From contig CM038221.1 in the NCBI GenBank assembly GCA_021442155.1, forward strand, positions 46,509,648-46,573,647: a stretch of DNA of 64,000 bases. The letters run 5' to 3'. Below the pieces are notes generated by a model. That model had not been told where the DNA came from and did no database searches. It was given only the letters and a program-made list of their open reading frames with translations. The first letter of the stretch is position 1. The number at the start of each line of letters is the position of its first letter. The position numbers and the translations under genes are program-made. Positions 56,188 through 64,000 of the stretch are shown piece after piece. Source of the DNA: Cymbidium sinense. Taxonomy: Eukaryota; Streptophyta; Magnoliopsida; Asparagales; Orchidaceae.

Positions 56188-57520
56188 TTTTGATTTGACT
56201 TTTTAAAAATTCTAAACATAATTATAATATCCATTGTAGGTTCTTAAGTTACAACTTCTTCTTCTACAGCAATTTTACCACTGTATTTTCATATCATTAT
56301 AGCTGTACCAAATAAGCCATAAAAGAGAGATTACGTTATCAAATATTAAAGATATATCAAAGGGCGATATCAAAGTATCGAGATTTACTAAGAATTCCAA
56401 TTGACCTTAAGTAAATAAATATAAGTCAGTTGAGCTCAAGATGAATTGACGGCTGACATCAATCAAGCTGAAAATGTCGCAGAGCAAAATTGAGTCGACA
56501 TTCGATCGAAATGAGCTTACATGGTTGAGCGTTGATCGCGAAATATATATCTTTACTGCAATCGACGATCGACATATAAAAATGAGGAGTCAGAAGGAAT
56601 TCTGGCATGTATTGGTAGGAAAGCGCGGATCGAAATAATCTCAGTTTGTAAAATTGATTGCGTTAAGCGTGAAACTTTCCTCAATCAAATTTAAACTATT
56701 TAATTGGACCAGTAAATGTCGGCGAATGGAAGCGACAATGAGGAGAATTTGAATTTAAAACGGACCCGATTCGATCTTGGCTGGGAAATAGTCTTGATTG
56801 CGAAATGGGATCACGTTGTTCGCAGAAACGTCGAGAATAATCCAAATTGGTATATATTATATGATTTATTTCATCACAAAGATCTGAATTAGGATTGATT
56901 TAATCACCTAAATAAAAAAAACGCCCTTTATATATACCCCTATTTCGGATAACACTCCCAGCCGTCCCTAACCCTATTCCACGCACACCGCAAAGAGCTC
57001 TCGGTTCAAGCTTCCAAAATCGAGTGACTCCCTCCCTCTCTTCTCGCTCGGCATTTCCCTTCTTTCGTCCGTCTCCTGCGTCCGTCCCGAGCGCCTCTCG
57101 TGATACCGAGCCGCACTCCAGACGAACGTCCCTCTGTTCCTTCCTCTCAGCTGAACCGAACCGATCAACACTCGACCGAACAACTCCTTGCTCTTTGTCC
57201 GCACGCCAGCCGTTGAGATCCGAGCTCCCTCTCTCGCTCCGAGCCAAATCGAGCCGCAAGCCCCCTTACCTGAAATATCGAGCGTAGCCTTCCTCTGTAC
57301 GCGAGCAGCCAAGAGCTGTCCGTCCCTTTCTGGCTTTCGTGCGATCACCGTTCCCTCCTCCGAGCCGAACAGTTCCCTCGCTGTTCCCTCTTTTGAGATG
57401 CACCGCAGCCGAGCCGAACCGGTCGTTCGTCCCTTTCCACCAGCATGCTCTAGCAACAAAAATATCCGTATGGCTCCCAAATGTATAAAAATATGTGTGG
57501 ATGTATAAAATACATTGCAT
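56188..57520 (+). other. LTR-like or promoter-like block, unassigned
   Basis: 56340-56900 is moderately AT-rich with many CGATC words. At about 56926-56937 lies a TATA-like 'ctttatatataccc', followed by a C-rich, purine-poor leader-like stretch at 56950-57450 (repeated CCTCTC, GAGCCG, GTTCC). Open frames on both strands here arise from lack of A/T stops in GC-rich DNA. I favour an old LTR or gene leader but could not find a partner copy in the window. Confidence 0.35.
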
Positions 57521-58599
57521 TTGATTTTATAAAAATATTCAAAGAGTCTATGCCTATCTTTTTAGATAGGTATGTTGGATGTTATACATCTATAGTATTA
57601 TAAAATATCACTTACACGGATGAGGATGGTATTTTGATAAATTGATTAGAGGAGATATTATCGAAATTTTGTCAAAACTTTGGATTTATAGGGGACAAAT
57701 TTAAGTAATGCCTTAAATGATTAAATGGACTAAATAAACTTAAAGATTATTTAATCAAGTAATTAAAGTGGTATTATTTAATTGCACACATTTCTAGGAG
57801 ATATAAACTTATAAAATCGTCTCTCTAAATTGTGTGCCAACAAAATTACAAAATCAAAGTGGCATGTACTTCAAGAAGACATTAATATTATGGAATTGAG
57901 AACATCATAATAGCTTGAAAGAGCACATTTGCATATATTTGAAAATGATATTTTTTCAAATCATAATGTTGATAGAGCATGCAAACGAGTTAAAGATAAA
58001 AGCATACACAAATCTATAACTGATTATTATGCGAACTATTACATTAGAACATATGTATGTGATCTGACGTTTTGAATATGATGGATCATTGCTTGCACAT
58101 ATTGCAAGGCAATTCAATACTTGCATTATTGCATTAATTTGTGTACAAGTCATCTAGAGTTGTAGGTCAATTGAACATATATTTTGAGGCAGTTATAGAC
58201 TCCTAACTATAAGATCGAGTTTTGTGTGAATAATGAGATGACTGTTATATATGCATATTTTAAGAGAAATCAATTCAATTATAGTACTTGGAAAAAGAGT
58301 CCAATTGTCTCTTAATTAATTTATATGCTTTAAGAGAAGTATGCAAAACTAAGCTTTAAATGCCTCTATAAGCATGTACATCTTATAAAAATTGCACAAG
58401 ATTCGATGAAATTAAAAATAAATTCAATTGGGTCGCTTCATCTATATGGTGAAGTCTTAAGTCCTACTTAATCAATTCAATCCTCTTTGCAAAATAGGAG
58501 TTGATAAGATTAATTCAAAATCAAATGCTCAATCGCCAAGAAGAGAATTTGATTTATATATTTACATACGAGCATCAAAGGCCTAAATAGAGAAATTTT
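57521..58599. other. Gene-free AT-rich stretch
   Basis: No coding or RNA feature seen. The left limit of the LTR downstream may lie within the last few hundred bases. Confidence 0.4.
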
Positions 58600-59896
58600 A
58601 TAATCAAATACCCTAATGATGACTGTTGATTGTAGAATCTAACTGGATGGGGTTATTATTATCTAAGTTTTTTCAAATAATTTATGTTAAATCATCTCAA
58701 ATCTAAATTCATGAATACAAGTCATATACCTGATCTTTTGGTAGCAAATGAGCAAAGTCGACAAGGTCTACCCCAGTAATGCTTATGCTGATTGTAGAGT
58801 TAAATCGGAGGAATTCTATCTTAAAATGAAAGTATCAAATTGTAATATGAATATTCAAATCATTCACTCCCCAATGATGGTTTTGTTGAATGAAGATTTC
58901 AATTGGAGGGGATACTATCATCAGAATATGTTTAAAATTTCATGCCAAATTAATATAAATTAAATATCAATCTAGATAAAAAATCTGATTAATTATTAAA
59001 CTCAAAATGCTTAAATGAAAGTCATCAATTTTAGAAAAATATAAAACAAAATCCAATCCATCCACCTTCCGCAATTATTTGTCAAATGTGATAAATTAAA
59101 AAAACTCTAGCTCATAAAGGAGCAAATGTCAAATCGATTGTTATACTATATTCGCTCTCAAGCAATCTCATGCTAAAGCGTGACCCGTGTCCTCTGATCG
59201 TGTGGTTTGATCAATATGCTCTACATATGATGCGGTTACAACTAGAGTCCTTTGATTAGGTGGCTGCATTAAAATGACACCATTATATTACAGTCACTAC
59301 TTTAGCCCATATGTTCCCTAATGGCACTGCTCCCTGAGATGTGAATCATATGGTGCATCTGATAGGGCCAAAAACCCTCTGTCAGCTAAAGTAGACTTAA
59401 ACTTATCTCCTTAGAAAAACACCACCCCAAGTTTACAAGGTCTCTTTGGACGACGCAACCCATGACTATTGACAAAGATCCTTCTTGTTGGGTCGATTAC
59501 CTCTTCTAAGTAGGACCACGACAACGGATGGAACCATGGGATCTTGATCGGGCACGTCATCGTTCCTCCAACCATCCATTTTAAGGTAAATAATGATGAA
59601 TTTATAAATCCAATTTCTAAAACTCTAAATGCTACTACTATACGCTATACATTTAGCAATATAATGATTAGCCTTAATCAAAAGTTCTCTCTCAGTATTG
59701 GGAGGGATAATTAACTATAAGTGCTTGCGCTTATAAGAAACCTGAAACTAGATCTAAAGTCCTCATAAAATGAGGGTGAAATCTCTAGGTAGTGTCTTAT
59801 ATACTATTTCATCTTCCTTCTGAAAATTTCACCGACATTAAATCAACCTCTCTTCATCGAGAGGTCGGAGGAAAATTTTTGGAGCCTATAGATTTG
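58600..59896 (+). repeat. 5' LTR of a gypsy element running off the right edge
   Basis: Matches the LTR remnant at 30640-31713 from about 58850 on. It is directly followed by a primer-binding-site-like TAACGACTCCACTAGGA (59897-59913; the usual plant form is TGGCGACTCCACTGGGGA). The left boundary is uncertain. Within it 'ccctaatgatgactgttgat' (58612) and 'ccccaatgatggttttgttg' (58869) hint at an internal duplication. Confidence 0.65.
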
Positions 59897-60179
59897 TAAC
59901 GACTCCACTAGGATAGATTTTTTTCCATCTTTGGCTAGTTGAATCTAAGCTATAGTACCAGTGCTGTATAATGAAATTAAAATTTAGAAGTTATTTAAAA
60001 AATTAAATTGATTGAAATTTAAAATTATTTTTATAATTAAATTAATTATGAAATTTCTAAGATTTTATTTATACATAACTTGTTTTAATATTTTATCATA
60101 TTTGTTCTGTTATATCTCTGCATCATGAAAGTGTGTGATGATATATCAATTACTGATGACTAATCCCCATCTTTCATTC

Positions 60180-63100
60180 CGTAGATGGATCTTCAGAATA
60201 CATCTTTCACTATGCATCTAGGCCGCAGAGCCAACATCCGTCTAGCTAATACTTTCATCAACTCACGAGGCTGGAAATACAATTTGGTAGCTTTAATTTC
60301 CAGTGGCCGCCGCCGTCTAGGCACCTTTCGCTAGCTGTAGGCACGCGAGATAATCATGCTCAATTTGCACATCAACCTGTGCAACATGGCAAGTCTACCA
60401 AAGCTCATATCGTTACTACTATTGAGGTTTGTCGAAAGAGAGCCTTTGTGTTTGAAAAGTTGGGACATACTGAAGCACCACCCATGAAGAGAATTATCAC
60501 TGGATAGAAAGTTTCAGTCATGCCTGTGAACATGACTACTATGCCGACCTTGCCTTTTGCGCAAGGCCGATATGATGCTAAAGCTTCCTCATATAGAGGA
60601 AAGCTAACTAGAAGGCAGAGGATAAGAAGGAATCTTTAAAGCTCATCGCTCAGTCCATCGCTACAGTTAACTTCGAGTATTCCTACCCATAATAAATTTA
60701 AAATCTATAATGGGTGAAAAGAAATAGCTCTTTGGTGACGTTAAATAGTCATTCTGGGCTCAACAACAGTCAGCCCCAACCCCACAAAAGAAATAATCTG
60801 AAACTCTATCTGTTCGAGTACATAGAGTTTTAAAAGTTGTAAAAGAACAAGGTCTTATGAATAAGAGATATCAAAAGTCAATTATTAGAGAGACCAATAA
60901 TGCTCCGAAGGGTAGTAAGAACTCAGGAGCGTTACAAACAAGCCCTACACGGTGAACATCAGGGTGTAACATCTGAACTGTACATTCAGAATCTGCTACC
61001 GAAGGGTCTCAGTAGAAGGGAAAATAAGTCTAGAGGCCGAAGCCTCGAGAAGATGTAGCCGCAGAAAGGCAAAAAGGCATGACATCTAGTTTGCATATTC
61101 AGAGATCCGCTGATGACAGGACCCAACAAGAATGGGTTCTTAAAAAGAGTGTTATGATCAATGAGGCTCATGGTGGTCGACACCCTGGAGAATCCTCTAA
61201 GGAATCCCATAACCAACCTAAATGATCTTCCCTTAATTTTGCTCAAAGCCCTCTAATTAAGGAGATGCCCATCCCACACTTTGAGACTAAATTCAGATGG
61301 AGACATAGGTTAGAGATAAGGCTGCAAGAAGAAGAGGAAGATGAAGAAGATATTATGGGGGTAGAGGTGGTGTATATGGTACAACACATTAGAGAACCAT
61401 CTAGTGTACGATAGTATCGATCCATGCATCATAGAGTCCCACCCCTTATCCATATTAAAAAACCAGCACAAAGACAAACATAAGCGAAACCTTTTAGTTC
61501 CTCCTCAAGTGATGAGCAAGAAGAGGAACAAGAAGAAGAAGCACGCTATTCACTGACACTGCTACGCTTGCTCAGGTGCAAAGGAAAATGCAGCGGCAGA
61601 TAAAAGAGAAGAATAAAGAGATCTCTCAGCTGAATTCAAAGTTGAATCAGATGATGATGCAAATGAATCTCATGATTCAAATGATGTAGAGGAACGCTGC
61701 CGCAGCACCGATACCAGTTCCTCCAGTCAATCAACAAATAACCAACACTGCACCCATCAATCCACAAGTTGAGAAAGTGCCGAAAACCTCTAGAGCACAA
61801 AGTGCTCACGATGATAGAAATGAGGATAATCAGTTGAATGCTTAACTTATCCTTCTACATACACTGAGTACATCTAAGCCAGTGATAGCTGCACAACTTG
61901 AAACCATCATAAGTGAAAAAAATTAAAGCTGTCATAGCTACAAAATTGATGGAGAAACTATTAAACGAGGTCGCCCATATCCTACAAAATATGATCGGGT
62001 GCCATATACTAAAGGTTAGTCAGTGCCGAAATTCCACTCATTTGATGGAAATGGTAACCCCAGGAAGCACCTAGGATAATTTAAAGAAACTTGTGGTAAT
62101 ACTGGGGGTAATGACACACTATTGTTTCATTATTTCATTAACAGCTTAACTTCATCTACTTTTGAGTGGTACACAGAATTGCCAAATGACTTAGTTAAAA
62201 TATTTGCCGAGTTGGAGGCAATGTTTATCAAAAGATTTGCTAGTACAGTTAGAAAGACTATTATAGCTAACCTTGCATTGGAGAAAAGGAGGAAGGATGA
62301 GTCAGTTACAAAATACATAACTTGTTGACGCAACATGAGCATGAAGTGCGAGCAATAGTTGGAAGAGGAACATGCAATTCAGTTGCTAATGAGCAACATT
62401 GATGATAAAATGACACCCTATTTATGCATGGCTTCCATCACCACCTTCCAAGAACTACTTGATCGGGTGGTGAAATTTGAAAAGCTGAATCTTTCCAAAC
62501 TTGAAAGTCATTCAGACATAACAAAGGAAGGGAGGTTCTTAGAATCAAGGAAAAGTGAATCTCACACTACTTCATATGATTCAAATAAAGGAAGGTGAGC
62601 AACCTATAATGCAGATAAGGGGAAACAACTCATTTATTTTGAAGAAAGCGTCAAACAACCCTTCAATTCTCCACCAAAGTTAGTTCTTAGAAGTAATGAC
62701 AAACTTAGAACTTTCTCGGGTAATGGTGAGCACCCAAGATAATTATTAGGAGATTATGATCAAATTCATCCATCTCTTAAGGAGAAAATGAATAAAGAAT
62801 ACTCTTTCAAAAAAGAAAGTGTAGCTAAACTATTCTGACAAGCATTGAAGGTAGGGTTAGAGTTGCCAGAATGTAAAAGATCTGAAGAGTCGAGGAATGA
62901 ACTGGTAGCCCAAATTATTGTCCATATCATTGGGTAGTTAGCCACCCTATAGAAGATTGCTATGTATTCCAAGACTAGCTAGAAAGAAAATATAGGAGAG
63001 GTGAATTCACACTATCTAATAGTTTTCTTATTCACCCAAAGAAAGAATCTACAAATGTGATTACGTCATCTTCCATGCCCTCGTAGGAAAATAAAGCAAA

Positions 63101-64000
63101 AGAAAAGATAGTTGAGGATGATAAATGGGAGGTTGTGGTCTCAAAGAAAACTATGAAGATGCTGAAGAAATTAGAAGGTGTTTGTGGTGTCAGATGGAAA
63201 TCACCATTTAAGGCGGTACTAGAACCGAAGGAAGGGCCCACATCAGAAGGTTCTTCTCTTCAAAGATAGTCCAAGGTGATTGGCACCCCTCGACCTAAGA
63301 AGTAGCTATTCAAAACCTACCAAAAACTCTCAAAAGACCAACTAAACAAAAGAAAATAAAGAAAGAAACCATTACCCAAAAAATTATTAATAATATTGAA
63401 GAATATCAACAACCAGCAAGACAACCAATAAGCTTATTGATTTCATATTAGGACTCCAAATCATTGAAATAAATGATGAAGGGGATGATGACAAAGAATC
63501 TAATTTTGGAGAAGTCCACGGGTTATCTCAGTGTCCTTGGATACTCCCTGATGAAATTCACTTCTTCAAGATAATTCAAGAAGAGGAACCACCAATGATG
63601 TGGCATTCATGTTTTTCCTGATGGTGAAGCAAACAGATGATAACTCAGAAGATGACTTGTGCTTTCCGGAGGAAGATGAGTTAGAGTCTTCAATATCACC
63701 ACTGATGAAGGGCATAAAATTGGGAAGTGATTCTAAAGTCTCCATCCAATCCTCTGGAAAAAATGGTGATTCTGAAGAGGAGACTTCTTTAGAAGAATTT
63801 GAGCCAAACAGAGGAGCCCCAGTGCAGTTAAGAAGTGGTAAGATGTTTCCATCATCATAGAAGAAAGGAACACCAAATAAAGGCAAGGACAAAAATATAG
63901 AAGTTAAAGAAGATATCATTCCTAAAGATCTAATGAAGAATTCTAACATGGATAAGGGAATTGATTACAACATCTTGTCACACTTAAGGAAGATCCTTGC
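60180..64000 (+). pseudogene. gag polyprotein remnant of a Ty3/gypsy element, truncated by window edge
   Basis: Collinear gag text in changing frames: a basic N-terminal part with AFVFEKLGHTEAPPMKRI (60440-60495), and an Arg/Glu-rich acidic stretch (61320-61345). A coiled coil QVQRKMQRQIKEKNKEISQL and QMMMQMNLM lies at 61576-61686. The capsid domain follows, PYTKG.SVPKFHSFDGNGNP (62004-62060) and FINSLTSSTFEWYTELPNDL to NLALEKRRKDESVTKYIT (62122-62328). The capsid end is ITTFQELLDRVVKFEKL (62436-62490). Later segments with a YCxxHxxxSHPxEDC-like reading (62915-62970) and a Lys-rich protease-leading linker follow. Stops occur at roughly every 100-300 bp. The same domain order is known in plant gypsy elements with a TGGCGACTCC primer site. 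Confidence 0.75.

Noticed and set aside
56974..57480. 168-codon minus-strand ORF and overlapping plus-strand frames
   Set aside because: Several frames on both strands stay open because the region is C/G-rich. No motif or codon pattern favours one.

Overview
This is a 64 kb window of plant nuclear DNA, AT-rich and dominated by mobile elements. A flowering plant is indicated by several features: a Ty3/gypsy element with the Tat-type layout (extra RNase H, antisense ORF), a tRNA-derived SINE, PIF/Harbinger-like MITEs with TAA target duplications, a CACTA-type terminus, and one intron-bearing gene whose GC-rich first exon has a plant-like leader. A monocot is possible but I cannot fix the taxon. 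There is no sign of prokaryotic, organellar or rRNA sequence.

Layout. 1-2.1 kb: decayed minus-strand mobile-domain/Ulp1-type transposon gene. 2.15-3.83 kb: satellite of about 185 bp units carrying a conserved hairpin. Directly after it lies a 149 bp copy of a segment found again at 44.6 kb, in the putative intron of the only convincing gene. 4.0-4.5 kb: MITE and a SINE with a perfect 14 bp target duplication. 5.95-10.8 kb: head-to-tail duplication of a gene-free block, with a CACTA end in one copy only. 12-20.4 kb: two MITE families (one with GC-rich cores), and an LTR element nested in a MITE whose interior is mostly a ~77 bp minisatellite. 21.5-22.1 kb: ~155 bp repeats. 22.47-26.39 kb: an LTR element with gag only, inserted into a short ORF. 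26.4-28.3 kb: broken coding sequence ending in a UBA-domain (DRM-methyltransferase-like) fragment. 28.28-29.0 kb: three tandem units, each with two hairpins. 29.9-31.7 kb: LTR remnant of the same family as the LTR at 58.6-59.9 kb.

33.6-43.56 kb holds a nearly complete but inactivated Tat-type gypsy element: LTR, gag, protease, RT/RNase H, extra RNase H, integrase, a minisatellite, an antisense ORF with its own TATA box and a 66 bp repeat array, then the second LTR. About 500 bp beyond that LTR is the one gene I believe, a small two-helix membrane protein starting at 44074. 44.8-54.8 kb is intron-like or intergenic DNA with an inverted repeat, a solo LTR and microsatellites. 54.8-56.2 kb: a tandem duplication split by an 864 bp solo LTR with a 5 bp target duplication. 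58.6-64 kb: 5' LTR, primer-binding site and gag of another gypsy element that runs off the right edge.

The genes do not form a pathway. The most interesting signals are structural: two unrelated hairpin-bearing tandem repeats with base-pair-preserving changes (2.3-3.8 kb and 28.3-28.9 kb), related minisatellites in two different LTR elements in the same element-sense orientation, and the 40 kb-distant duplicate of an intron segment. No protein-coding system that I can call new was seen.
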